DNA of 19,490 nucleotides from Lachnospiraceae bacterium UBA3641 (GCA_002373875.1 DFKQ01000066.1:16697-36186); one strand, 5' to 3'. Shown: positions 7,657 to 16,140, counted from the first letter of the stretch. Numbers and translations: made by a program. The notes: generated by a model from the letters alone, not told the origin.

Positions 7657-7702
7657 GTATCGGTAGTTAATGATACCTCCCGCACGTAAAAATGCAGGAG
7701 GT
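7657..7702 (+). promoter_or_regulatory. Riboswitch expression platform: SD-sequestering hairpin and its competitor
   Basis: ACCTCC (7675-7680) can pair with GGAGGT (7697-7702), which contains the thiT ribosome binding site; GCA/TGC (7682-7684, 7693-7695) extends the stem. A competing hairpin, GTATC (7657-7661) with GATAC (7672-7676), overlaps the first arm by two bases and could free the site. A TTTTATT tract follows directly, so premature termination is also possible, but the layout favours control of translation. Confidence 0.65.
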
Positions 7703-7708
7703 TTTATT

Positions 7709-8422
7709 ATGTCTAAGATCATCAACTATGTAAACGATCCTGAATGGGGATCCTATTATGAACTGACAAGGATCGGGTATTATGTGGCAGTCATCATACT
7801 GCTTATCGCCATCGCGGTAACGGCCTATATCGCAGGGAAGAAGCAGGACACCGGGAGATTTTCCGCAAGGAAGCTCTCGGTAGCGGGGATATCACTGGCC
7901 CTGGCATTTGTTACTTCTTACATTAAGATCGAGATCCCAATGGGCGGGGCAGTGACTCTGTTTTCCATGTTCTTCATCTGTTTCGTCGGATATGCATATG
8001 GGGTTAAGGTTGGATTTGCAACGGCTTTTGCTTACAGCCTGCTCCAGTTCATCCAGACGGGAGCCAATTATTTCCTGTCCCCCTTTCAGATATGCTGTGA
8101 TTATTTCTTCGCTTTTACGGCGCTGGGTATCGCAGGCTTCTGGTTTAACAAAAAGAACGGACTGGTTAAGGGCTACGTCGTTGCAGCCCTTGCAAGGGGT
8201 CTCTTCCATACGATAGGCGGATATATCTACTGGATGGATTATATGCCCGAATGGTTCCCGGCATCACTTCGCAACCTCTATTCAATAATCTATAACTACA
8301 GCTATATCCTTGCGGAAATGATCATTACCCTTGCAGTTATAAGTATTCCGGCGGTTAAGCACGGGATAGACAGGGTTAAGGCGGTTATTGGTTCACAGGA
8401 AGCAAGGCCTGAGACTGTCTAG
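7709..8422 (+). CDS. thiT: Thiamine transporter ThiT, ECF S-component
   Basis: Membrane substrate-binding subunit for thiamine uptake, which works with a shared ECF module (EcfT and two ATPases) encoded elsewhere. The start at 7709 (MSKIINYVND) has AGGAGG 7 nt upstream; the longer frame from 7670 begins inside the riboswitch platform. It has 237 residues with about seven hydrophobic segments, the first (about 25-42) ahead of the usual ThiT core. Core features seen: SVAGISLALAFVTSYIKIEIPMGG, then TLFSMFFICFVGYAYG, GANYFLSPFQ, ARGLFHTIGGYIYW and YNYSYILAEM. The aromatic and polar residues of the last two match the ThiT thiamine pocket region. The TPP riboswitch upstream independently supports thiamine specificity. 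Confidence 0.93.
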   Translation: MSKIINYVNDPEWGSYYELTRIGYYVAVIILLIAIAVTAYIAGKKQDTGRFSARKLSVAGISLALAFVTSYIKIEIPMGGAVTLFSMFFICFVGYAYGVKVGFATAFAYSLLQFIQTGANYFLSPFQICCDYFFAFTALGIAGFWFNKKNGLVKGYVVAALARGLFHTIGGYIYWMDYMPEWFPASLRNLYSIIYNYSYILAEMIITLAVISIPAVKHGIDRVKAVIGSQEARPETV

Positions 8423-8424
8423 GC

Positions 8425-8524
8425 GTGAAACAGGGGGACGGTTCCTCGGTTCATTTTTATTCAGAAACTACTGAACAGCTAATTATCTGAAAAAATGAAC
8501 CGAGGAACCGTCCCCCTGTTTCAC
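8425..8524. repeat. Long inverted repeat, 34-bp perfect arms, GAACCGTCCCC family
   Basis: Bases 8425-8458 (GTGAAACAGGGGGACGG...) are exactly inverted at 8491-8524. TCAGA/TCTGA (8461-8465, 8486-8490) extends the stem and leaves a 20-base loop. It begins 3 bases after the thiT stop and probably also ends the thiT transcript or protects its 3' end. It resembles REP-like palindromes mobilised by IS200-type (RAYT) transposases; no transposase is in this window, so this is inference. Confidence 0.9.
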
Positions 8525-8547
8525 CGAGGAACCGTCCCCCTGTTTCA
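8500..8547. repeat. 24-bp perfect tandem duplication of the repeat arm
   Basis: Bases 8500-8523 (CCGAGGAACCGTCCCCCTGT...) are repeated without a gap at 8524-8547. The second copy lies outside the long inverted repeat. Confidence 0.9.
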
Positions 8548-8585
8548 TATAATTTGGTCCTTTGAGATGGGAGTGCGAAGTGCCC

Positions 8586-8702
8586 TTATACTGCCCGGTT
8601 CTCCGCTGGTACCTCCCCGTAGTCCCCAAGCTTCTTCTTAAGTTCGTTTTCCCGCTGAATTCCTCATACGGGAACGGCTCCGTCAAACCGGCTGACGAAG
8701 GC
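8586..8702 (-). pseudogene. Possible decayed coding remnant
   Basis: On the - strand, the frame ending at TAA (8586-8588) reads ENELKKKLGDYGEVPAENRAV, which looks protein-like. A TGA at 8664-8666 precedes it, and the same frame then continues upstream as AFVSRFDGAVPV. A neighbouring frame reads through the TGA as PYEEF, suggesting a frameshift. No family recognised and no start or ribosome binding site found. It lies between two repeat copies, consistent with a gene broken by repeat activity, but it may be chance. Confidence 0.25.
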
Positions 8703-8753
8703 CATGGATTATTTATAATCATACAATATTTTGGGGGAAAATAAAATGGGAAT

Positions 8754-8775
8754 TGAGAACCGTCCCCAATTCTCA
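8754..8775. repeat. Repeat module of the GAACCGTCCCC family
   Basis: TGAGAA (8754-8759), CCGTCCCCAA, then TTCTCA (8770-8775): the shared CCGTCCCC core here forms the loop of its own 6-bp stem. Outer bases (AATTGAGAA against AATTCTCATT) add imperfect pairing. It ends where the downstream promoter begins. Confidence 0.7.
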
Positions 8776-8804
8776 TTGGATTTTTGAGGGTTTTGTGGTA
8801 TCAT
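8776..8804 (+). promoter_or_regulatory. Promoter of the O-antigen-ligase-like gene
   Basis: TTGGAT (8776-8781), 17 bp, extended -10 TGG-TATCAT (TATCAT at 8799-8804). The -35 match is poor, but the TG motif compensates. Predicted start near 8811, giving a leader of about 28 nt. Confidence 0.5.
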
Positions 8805-8838
8805 TCAGCTTGTAGTGGTATGAATGGAGGCTGAATCT

Positions 8839-10629
8839 ATGAAGGAGAACTCCGATAGAAAGAAATTATTAATGATCCCGATTATTATCGTAATCGGGAT
8901 CATTCCATTTATAGTAAGGGTAAGCATACATACGAATGAAGAGCTGGCAGTGTATGATTGGCTGTCCGAAAGCTGCTACCGTTATGCGGATGTCTTCCTT
9001 TCGTGGAAGGCTTATTTGGTACAGGCGGTAATGATGGTTATGGCAGGGGTTCTTTTGTATTTATCTGTCGTGAAGAAGGAGAAGCCGATCCTTAATCGGA
9101 GCATGATCCTCCTGCTTATCTACCTGTTCTGCGTGATCCTGTCACCGTTTATTTCCGGGAATGTATCACTTGCGTACAGAGGATCCTTCGAAAGATTTGA
9201 ACCGGTAGGTGTAATAGCAGGTTATCTCATGATATTTTACTACACCTACCGCTGTGTCAGAGATGTGAATGATCTAAGGACACTTGTTAAGGGATCCGTT
9301 ATTTTCATAGGCCTTATGCTGGTGCTTGGGATTCTGCAAAGCCTTGGAGAGGATCCCTTTAACCTTACCTTTATCAAGAAGCTTATTACTCCGGTATCAA
9401 TGCATTCTGGGCTTGACAGCCTTATGTTAAACAGGGAGAAGGGTATTGCCTATCTTACCCTTTATAATGAGGATTACCAGGGGATGTATTTCTCGCTTCT
9501 CATTCCCGTATTCCTGTCAATGGTATTTGCGGCGGGTACTAAGGCAGGTAAGCTGGCAGCGGCAGCTTATACCCTTATATCATTGTATGTATTGTACCAC
9601 GGCCGGTCATTGGGAGGGTGGTTCGCACTTGTATTTGCCGGTATTATTGCTGTTCTTATGCTGTCTGCAAGGAGCAGAAAGCTAAGGATAGTCCTCCCAG
9701 TATTGACCGGAATAGTCATTGCGATGGTTGCGCTAATGCTCAGCTGCATCCCTGTTTTACGTGACAGGGTTAGTACAGCGCTTGGTATGTCCCCGGGACG
9801 GGTTCATAAGATCACAGGACTTGAGACAGGGGACACTGAGGCTGTATTCTACTATTTTGACGGGAATGAACTGCACTGTTCCTTTGATATTGACTACTTT
9901 GGTCTGACAGATATCAGGTTTACGGATAAGGACGGGAAGGAACTTATTTATTATGTTAAGGATGGGGTCTGTGAATTGGAGGAACGTTTCGAATATGCAG
10001 ATGCTAAGGTTTATCCGCGCAGGGCAGGGGATGTGATGGTTGCGGTGTTTGCAATAGATGACCATGAATGGCCGCTGGTGCATATGGAGGACGGATCCTA
10101 TTGCTACCTTAACAGTGATATGAAGCCGGTGAAGGTCGTAAGGATTAAGAATGCAGGAATATTTAATGACAGCCTCCTAAGCGGCAGGGGCGGAATCTGG
10201 AACAAGACCATCCCGCTGCTTAAGAATCATCTGTTCCTGGGTTCGGGTGCCAATACCTTCATTACGGAATACCCCCAGGATGACCATGTCACACTCAATT
10301 ACCTGTATGGCCGGGGATACAGCGAATATAATGTCAAGGCTCACAGCCTGTATCTTAATAACATGCTGGAAAACGGGGTTTTGGGAACCTTGTGTCTGAT
10401 TGCTTTTTTCATTCTGTATGCTGTAAACGGAATCAGAAAATTCTGTTCCGGGACCGATGGCACGGCTGCAGGTCCTTACCTTTATTGTATGCAGCTTGGC
10501 TTGTTCCTTGGGTGTATCGCTTATATGGTCGCAGGCCTTATTAACGACAGCAATGTATGCACTTCGCCGGTATTCTGGGCCTTTCTTGGCGCATCTGTAG
10601 GCTTGGATCAAGGTGCCGGTAATTATTGA
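8839..10629 (+). CDS. O-antigen ligase family (Wzy_C-like) polytopic membrane protein
   Basis: Probable glycan ligase or polymerase acting on lipid-linked sugars at the outer face of the membrane. The ATG at 8839 is chosen over 8824 because GGAGG (8826-8830) lies 8 nt before it; 596 residues. About ten or more hydrophobic segments are seen. Family signatures: HGRSLGGWFAL (about residue 253), and after the large loop GRGGIWNKTIPLLKNHLFLG with GSGANTF (about 448-473) and KAHSLYLNNMLENGVLG (about 500-516), matching the conserved Arg, Gly-rich and His motifs of the PF04932-like loop. Unusual: about 120-130 residues (about 315-440) rich in charged and aromatic residues, probably a beta-rich external domain, are inserted just before the catalytic loop. 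Substrate unknown. Its neighbour is a large secreted protein transcribed from a promoter that overlaps this stop codon. Confidence 0.82.
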   Translation: MKENSDRKKLLMIPIIIVIGIIPFIVRVSIHTNEELAVYDWLSESCYRYADVFLSWKAYLVQAVMMVMAGVLLYLSVVKKEKPILNRSMILLLIYLFCVILSPFISGNVSLAYRGSFERFEPVGVIAGYLMIFYYTYRCVRDVNDLRTLVKGSVIFIGLMLVLGILQSLGEDPFNLTFIKKLITPVSMHSGLDSLMLNREKGIAYLTLYNEDYQGMYFSLLIPVFLSMVFAAGTKAGKLAAAAYTLISLYVLYHGRSLGGWFALVFAGIIAVLMLSARSRKLRIVLPVLTGIVIAMVALMLSCIPVLRDRVSTALGMSPGRVHKITGLETGDTEAVFYYFDGNELHCSFDIDYFGLTDIRFTDKDGKELIYYVKDGVCELEERFEYADAKVYPRRAGDVMVAVFAIDDHEWPLVHMEDGSYCYLNSDMKPVKVVRIKNAGIFNDSLLSGRGGIWNKTIPLLKNHLFLGSGANTFITEYPQDDHVTLNYLYGRGYSEYNVKAHSLYLNNMLENGVLGTLCLIAFFILYAVNGIRKFCSGTDGTAAGPYLYCMQLGLFLGCIAYMVAGLINDSNVCTSPVFWAFLGASVGLDQGAGNY

Positions 10630-10655
10630 CAAAAGCAGGGGGGAAAAGTTAAAAT
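10626..10655 (+). promoter_or_regulatory. Promoter of the BspA-like gene, overlapping the upstream stop codon
   Basis: TTGACA (10626-10631), 18 bp, TAAAAT (10650-10655). The -35 contains the TGA stop (10627-10629) of the ligase-like gene. Predicted start near 10662, giving a 65-nt leader. Confidence 0.65.
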
Positions 10656-10671
10656 CATATTGTCACATTTT

Positions 10672-10708
10672 TGCCGCTGAGTAATAAATGGCGGCATTTA
10701 TTATTTTA
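10672..10708 (+). terminator. Hairpin with T-rich tail in the BspA-like leader
   Basis: TGCCGC (10672-10677) pairs with GCGGCA (10691-10696), a 6-bp stem with a 13-nt loop, followed by TTTATTATTTT. It can end transcripts coming from the ligase-like gene. It also lies within the leader of the BspA-like mRNA, so it may attenuate that gene. Confidence 0.5.
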
Positions 10709-10726
10709 TGGAAATGGAGGTGTAAG

Positions 10727-13700
10727 ATGCGTAACTGTAAGAGATGGTTGGCAGTGATGCTTGCCACCGCAATGACGGTCACGTCATTACAGTGGGGGTC
10801 AGTACCCGTATTCGCGGCGCAGGATGAACTGCTTGCAGATGAAGTTCTGCTACGGGAGGATGTATTGTTGGAGGATGCTTCGGAAATAACGGAGGATGTT
10901 CCCGCAGAAGTACCGGTTATTGATGATACTTCGGTCCTGGAGCATGAAACGGTTGATGAGGAAGATGCTGTTGCTGAAGAACTTAAGGAGGAGCCTTCAG
11001 TAACTGAGGATGCTCTTGAAACAGAGAATGAGGATTTGGTGGAGAGCGACTACGAAGTAATTGAGAATGACGGCACCTCCGATTATATAGCAAGCGGTAA
11101 ATATAAAAATGTTACCTGGTCGATAGACAGGGATGGATTACTGAGCGTATCCGGTACCGGTGAATTCCGGAATGCCGTCAGGAAAGAGGGAACGAAGGCA
11201 TATTCGGTATTGGATCCCAATCCATGGAAGAATTATCGTAACTATATTAAGAAAGCCAAAGTCGATCTTAAGGGCGCAGTGCATTTACGGGCCATGTTCT
11301 CAGGATGTACGTACCTTGAAGAGGTGGATCTGACAGGACTTGATTTTTCCACGGTTATAGATACGGCCGATATGTTTGTTTCCTGCTCATCGCTGAAGAA
11401 GGTTGACCTGTCAGACAAGGACCTGTCCAATATTGACAATATGGGTTATATGTTCGGCCGCTGTACTTCGCTTACGGAGGTTAATTTCGGGGACGATGCA
11501 GTTGTAGGAACCGACGATTGTAATTATTACTCTATGTTTATGAATTGTTCTTCTTTAGAGGAACTGGATATTTCCGGGCTGCAGGGATACGTATTTGATG
11601 AATATAACGAGTATAGTGATTTTGGTTTATCCGGTTTATTTAGCCTGAAGGAAATAACCTTGCCGGAAATGAAAAATGTTTGGTTAAAATTTCCTTTTGG
11701 GTCGTATTGGAGGGTTGAAGGATACGAAGAAGAATTCGATACTATAGATTGGGAGGTTGACAAGGGAACAATATGTATAAGATCATCTCTCGGCGAAACA
11801 AAGTACTATTATGGTAGTTGTCCTGATGATGATTATTACTATTGGGTGGCATATGATAATGTACCGGAAAGATGGGCGTATAAAGACGAGTATGGCCAGT
11901 GGGCTTATTTGTTTGTTGATCCGGATGAATATGAGGATGAAGAAGAAGGATATGAGTATATCCATCAGAGAAGCCTTGGCTATTACTCATGGTCGATAAA
12001 TAATGAAAATGAATTATCAGTGGAAGGAACCTGCGGCTTTGATGAACCGGTAAACGATGATGGGTGGTCTAGTACACCACCGTGGTTTTACTATGCCGAT
12101 ATAATCAAGACGGCCAAAGTCAGGCTTAAGGGAGGAACGTCTCTTAGGGCTGCATTTATGGAGTGTAATAAGCTGACCTCGGTCGATTTTGAAGGAAGTG
12201 ATACTTCAAAGATAAAATATTTAACCGGGATGTTCAAAGATTGCTCAAATCTTGAAAGTGTGAACTTGTCGGGCCTTAACTTCTCTTCCGTTACGAGTAT
12301 GAATGATATGTTCAACGGCTGTTCGAGCTTAGAGAACGTGAACTTTGGCGATATTGATACATCAAATGTTGAATGGATGACATGGATGTTTGCGGGTTGT
12401 AGTTCGCTTAAAAGCCTTGATCTATCCGGGCTTGATACGGAAAATGTAAAAAATATGAGGGCCATGTTTAAGGACTGCAATTCACTTGAAAGCCTTGATG
12501 TATCGGGCTTTAAAATGGATAATGTTTTTGAAACCGCAGCCATGTTCTCGGGCTGCACAAGTCTTGAGGATCTGAAATTATTTACGGGTTATAACTCAAG
12601 GAGCGTCGAATGCCATGAGATGTTTAAGGATTGTAGGAAGCTTGAGAATATTGATTTGAGCGGATTTATAAGAAATATATATTCCTGTAACGATATGTTT
12701 AATGGATGTGCTTCACTTAAGAGTGTGGATCTTTCGGGCCTTAGCATTTGTGAAAAAGGACGGTCAATGGATCTTTACAGAAATGAACAGATATACACTA
12801 CCACTTACATGTTTGAGGGATGTGATTCCCTGGAGTATATCAAGCTCAATAGGAATTCTACAATAAGTGACTCAGAGGGACGCGGCTATAAGGGCATCTA
12901 CTTGCCGGGACACGGTCACTATCCTGCGGACGGCTTCAGGTGGGTGTGCAATGCTTCGGGCAATGCAGGTGACCTGATCAATTCCGATGAATGGAAGGAA
13001 GGCATTTCCGAGATTGAATATTTTAAGCAGAAGGCTGTTTCCATGTCCATTGACGGAAGTAAGGAATTCGAGCTTACCAGAGGAGGGGAAGATACCGTTT
13101 CGCTGGATTGTAAATATGATGTTAAGCCGGCCGGTATGTCACCTGTTGTAACGGGTGGTGCCATTGTATGGTCGACTTCGGATAAGGGCATTGTTGATTT
13201 TGACTTAAATGAAACTCAGAAGGTTGGGGAAAAAGAGGCAAAATTCACATTCAGGATAAGATCTGCTAATGTTAACGATGGAAGTGCGATGATTACCGCA
13301 CTCTTCGGTGATAATGCAGACACTCTGAAGGCTATGGTTACACTTCCGCTTAAGATAAGCAAGACAAGTACAAGCCTTACGGTGGGTGATACAGAACGCT
13401 TGTATGTATCGGCAGTATCATCAATAAAGGTTAAAAAGACTGAATGGAAGAGTGCTGATACGGATTGTGTTACGGTGGATGAAGCAACAGGACTTATTGA
13501 GGCCATTGCTGAAACCTCCGAGCCTGTAGATGTGACCGTAACCGTAACAGATAATGATAAGACCTATGAAGCTGTATGTAAGGTTACCGTAAAGGGTAAG
13601 GAAAAGGCAGTGACTCCTTCAGCCAATAAAACCGGTGAAGTTGTCAAGGGAACAAAGGTTACACTTACAAGTGCGACCGACGATGCAAGTATCTATTATA

Positions 13701-16021
13701 CGTTAGATGGAAGTGAGCCTTCTGTTTATGAAAATGCAGGTAAGTGGGTAGCGGGAGATGGTACATTCCTCTACAGCTACGCGGTTACCATCAATAAGAA
13801 CATGACTCTTAAGGCTGTTGCGGTTAAGGAAGGCTTCAATAAAAGTGAAGTTGCGGAATTTGATTACACCGTAAATAGGGATTGGGGAGATGTAACGGAT
13901 TATGGTATACAGTCTCTCTTTGATGATAATGCCGTAAATGTTCCTGACGGCGTCTGGTATGTGTTCCGTGATGAAGCTACTTACGAATATGCATATTATA
14001 TGAAAGCACCGGAGTCATGTTTAATGACAAAAACCTATACCGGTTCAAATATAACCTTTAACGGGGACATACAGGTTTACCATGGGACCACCAGACTGTG
14101 CGAGAACAGGGATTATACTCTGGTATATTCCAACAATAAGGCGGTTGCTGCATATAATAAGACAGTAGAGAAGAAGGGTAAGGTCGTTAAGATCGGGCCT
14201 AAGGTGACTGTTAAGGGCGCAGGTAATTACTCGGCCAATGAGGAATTCTACTTTACCATTGAGAATGCGGATATAAATAAAGCCGTTATTATATCCGAAA
14301 AAACGGTAGCTCTTGAAGCCGGGAAGAAGCTTAATACAGTTAAGCCTGGGGTAAGCTTCGCAGGTACTAAACTTAAGGCTGGTTCGGATTATGATCTTAA
14401 GTATTATTCGGAAGACTTCTATACAGAGTTCGAACTGGAAGAGCTTGCGGGTCTTACAGTTGAAAAGGATGCAGTGTATTATATAAAAATAGCAGCGCAC
14501 GAGGGAGGTAACTTCACCGGGGAAAAGGATGAATATGTAACCGTTAAGGCCATCGATGAAGATACGTCGATCAATATGAGCAATGTGTCAGTTACAATTC
14601 CGAAGCAGGAATGGACGGGAGAGTATTATGACTACACTACACTTTTTGACGGTACCGAGGGAGTAAAGCAGGCTACGGTTAAGATAAAAAATAAGGAGCT
14701 TATTTATAATGAAGATTTTACGGTACAAGACGGAGGATTCAGTGATGCCGGTAAATACGAGATAATTCTTGAGGGTATTAACAATTATGTCGGGACCAGG
14801 AAGGCCACTCTTGAGGTGGTTGGGATACCCGCCAATAATGTGAAGATTGCGTATTTTAATGATAAACCGGAATACAGTAACGGACGTGTACTTTTGGTAG
14901 ATGATCTCTACAAGGATGATAGTATTGCCTTCTCCAATAAGTATAAGAGTGAAATATATGAACCGTTGCTCTATGTTGTTAAAAAAGAAAAAAAGGGCAA
15001 TAAGACCGTTAAGTATAATTATGCTCTTATTAATTACGAAGATTATAACGTTACCTTTGAGAATACCGGAGCCACCGGTAAGTATAAGGTTGTATTTAAA
15101 CTGAAAGGTCAATACTCGGGTACGATCGAGAAAAAAGTGACTATAAAGCCCTTCAATGTAAATAATAACAGCGGCAGTGGAAGGATTTATGTTAATCTGC
15201 AGCCTGTCAGGTATACGCAGGCCGGTGCTGTACCGAAGGTTAATGTATATTATTCATCTTACGATGTGCCCTCCAAATTGCTTAAAGAGGGGATCGATTA
15301 CTCACTGTCTTACAAGAACAATAAGAAGATAGCGGATAAATCCGCCAAGAAGGCTCCAACTGTGACCATTAAGGGTATTGGCAATTTCACAGGCAGCAGA
15401 ACCGAGAAGTATACTGTATTGAGTAATGGACTGGAGGGACTGACTCTTGATGCGGCTGATATGGTATTTAAGGCCAAGGCCGGTAAGTTCAAGGTTACGC
15501 CTAAGATAATGGACGGAAGCAAGAAAGTATCCATCGGTACGAATAAGGATATCGAGAAGCTTGATAAGAAGGACTACAGGTATTATTATGGTACATCGGA
15601 CAGCATCATACCGGACACAGCTATCGTTAATGCCGGGGAAGTCATAAGAGTGGAAGTCGATGTTAAGGCAGGGCCCAATAGTGCTTATTATTCCGATGAG
15701 GAAGGATATCCGCACAGCAGGACTCTGGTCGGTTACTATAAAGTGATCGAAAACGGTAAGGATATAAGCAGGGCTTCGATTAAGGTCAATACAAGCTTGT
15801 ATTACTCAAACGGCGAAGAGCTTACGCCTCCCTCGACCGAAGATATTACAGTGACATTGGGAAGTGGTAAAAATAAGGTTACACTTAGCAGTACCGACTT
15901 CGAGGTCGTATCCATAACAGGAAATAAATTTCTGGGTAATGCTACCATAACCATCAAGGGCAAGGGAGCATACGGCGGAAGTAAGAAGGTTAAGTGCAAG
16001 ATAAATAAATGTTCATTCTAG
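10727..16021 (+). CDS. Very large secreted BspA-like surface protein (DUF285 repeats, Ig-like and chitobiase-C-like domains)
   Basis: Exported protein of 1764 residues. The ATG at 10727 follows GGAGG by 6 nt; the frame from 10688 lacks a site. A signal peptide (residues 1-31, cut likely after PVFAA) precedes an acidic Glu/Asp/Val-rich stretch (about 32-118). Two related modules follow, starting near 121 and 414; each opens with a WSI...LSVxGT motif, then PW, AKVxLKG, and DUF285/BspA-type leucine-rich repeats (MFxGCSSLxxVDLSGLDxS; strongest about 475-675). About 766-960 looks like bacterial Ig-like domains, and about 965-1050 (GTKVTLTSATDDASIYYTLD, GSEPS) resembles the chitobiase C-terminal domain. 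Residues 1100-1764 hold several diverged beta-rich modules with DYTLVYSNNK and VTVKGAGNYS-type motifs. No LPXTG, SLH or GW anchor is seen; it ends KINKCSF. Adhesion or polymer binding is likely; the target is unknown. Confidence 0.88.
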   Translation: MRNCKRWLAVMLATAMTVTSLQWGSVPVFAAQDELLADEVLLREDVLLEDASEITEDVPAEVPVIDDTSVLEHETVDEEDAVAEELKEEPSVTEDALETENEDLVESDYEVIENDGTSDYIASGKYKNVTWSIDRDGLLSVSGTGEFRNAVRKEGTKAYSVLDPNPWKNYRNYIKKAKVDLKGAVHLRAMFSGCTYLEEVDLTGLDFSTVIDTADMFVSCSSLKKVDLSDKDLSNIDNMGYMFGRCTSLTEVNFGDDAVVGTDDCNYYSMFMNCSSLEELDISGLQGYVFDEYNEYSDFGLSGLFSLKEITLPEMKNVWLKFPFGSYWRVEGYEEEFDTIDWEVDKGTICIRSSLGETKYYYGSCPDDDYYYWVAYDNVPERWAYKDEYGQWAYLFVDPDEYEDEEEGYEYIHQRSLGYYSWSINNENELSVEGTCGFDEPVNDDGWSSTPPWFYYADIIKTAKVRLKGGTSLRAAFMECNKLTSVDFEGSDTSKIKYLTGMFKDCSNLESVNLSGLNFSSVTSMNDMFNGCSSLENVNFGDIDTSNVEWMTWMFAGCSSLKSLDLSGLDTENVKNMRAMFKDCNSLESLDVSGFKMDNVFETAAMFSGCTSLEDLKLFTGYNSRSVECHEMFKDCRKLENIDLSGFIRNIYSCNDMFNGCASLKSVDLSGLSICEKGRSMDLYRNEQIYTTTYMFEGCDSLEYIKLNRNSTISDSEGRGYKGIYLPGHGHYPADGFRWVCNASGNAGDLINSDEWKEGISEIEYFKQKAVSMSIDGSKEFELTRGGEDTVSLDCKYDVKPAGMSPVVTGGAIVWSTSDKGIVDFDLNETQKVGEKEAKFTFRIRSANVNDGSAMITALFGDNADTLKAMVTLPLKISKTSTSLTVGDTERLYVSAVSSIKVKKTEWKSADTDCVTVDEATGLIEAIAETSEPVDVTVTVTDNDKTYEAVCKVTVKGKEKAVTPSANKTGEVVKGTKVTLTSATDDASIYYTLDGSEPSVYENAGKWVAGDGTFLYSYAVTINKNMTLKAVAVKEGFNKSEVAEFDYTVNRDWGDVTDYGIQSLFDDNAVNVPDGVWYVFRDEATYEYAYYMKAPESCLMTKTYTGSNITFNGDIQVYHGTTRLCENRDYTLVYSNNKAVAAYNKTVEKKGKVVKIGPKVTVKGAGNYSANEEFYFTIENADINKAVIISEKTVALEAGKKLNTVKPGVSFAGTKLKAGSDYDLKYYSEDFYTEFELEELAGLTVEKDAVYYIKIAAHEGGNFTGEKDEYVTVKAIDEDTSINMSNVSVTIPKQEWTGEYYDYTTLFDGTEGVKQATVKIKNKELIYNEDFTVQDGGFSDAGKYEIILEGINNYVGTRKATLEVVGIPANNVKIAYFNDKPEYSNGRVLLVDDLYKDDSIAFSNKYKSEIYEPLLYVVKKEKKGNKTVKYNYALINYEDYNVTFENTGATGKYKVVFKLKGQYSGTIEKKVTIKPFNVNNNSGSGRIYVNLQPVRYTQAGAVPKVNVYYSSYDVPSKLLKEGIDYSLSYKNNKKIADKSAKKAPTVTIKGIGNFTGSRTEKYTVLSNGLEGLTLDAADMVFKAKAGKFKVTPKIMDGSKKVSIGTNKDIEKLDKKDYRYYYGTSDSIIPDTAIVNAGEVIRVEVDVKAGPNSAYYSDEEGYPHSRTLVGYYKVIENGKDISRASIKVNTSLYYSNGEELTPPSTEDITVTLGSGKNKVTLSSTDFEVVSITGNKFLGNATITIKGKGAYGGSKKVKCKINKCSF

Positions 16022-16032
16022 TTTAGAAAAAG

Positions 16033-16069
16033 ACCGACGCATCAGACCATAGCTGATGCGTCGGTTTTA
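16033..16069. terminator. Strong bidirectional terminator after the BspA-like gene
   Basis: ACCGACGCATCAG (16033-16045) pairs perfectly with CTGATGCGTCGGT (16053-16065), with a 7-nt loop. TTTTAT follows on the + strand, and on the - strand the stem is followed by CTTTTTCT. It serves the BspA-like gene and probably the convergent ATPase gene. Confidence 0.92.
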
Positions 16070-16103
16070 TAGTAAACGAAATAAATAATTTCGTTTACTA
16101 TAA
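16067..16103. repeat. 16-bp perfect inverted repeat, A+T-rich
   Basis: TTATAGTAAACGAAAT (16067-16082), loop AAATA, then the exact inverse (16088-16103). It directly adjoins, and shares TTAT with, the terminator. No T-run follows on either strand, so it is not a standard terminator. Function unknown. Confidence 0.85.
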
Positions 16104-16140
16104 TAAATCATAGTTCCGACCGTTATAGATACGCTCCGTG

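Noticed and set aside
8483..8776. 97-codon - strand open frame across the repeats after thiT
   Set aside because: It is built largely from repeat arms (KQGDGSSV twice) and has no start signal; only part of it, in a different frame, looks protein-like.
14045..15715. Long - strand open frames under the BspA-like gene
   Set aside because: They are shadows of the strongly coding + strand: no ribosome binding sites, and Ile/Leu-rich low-information products.
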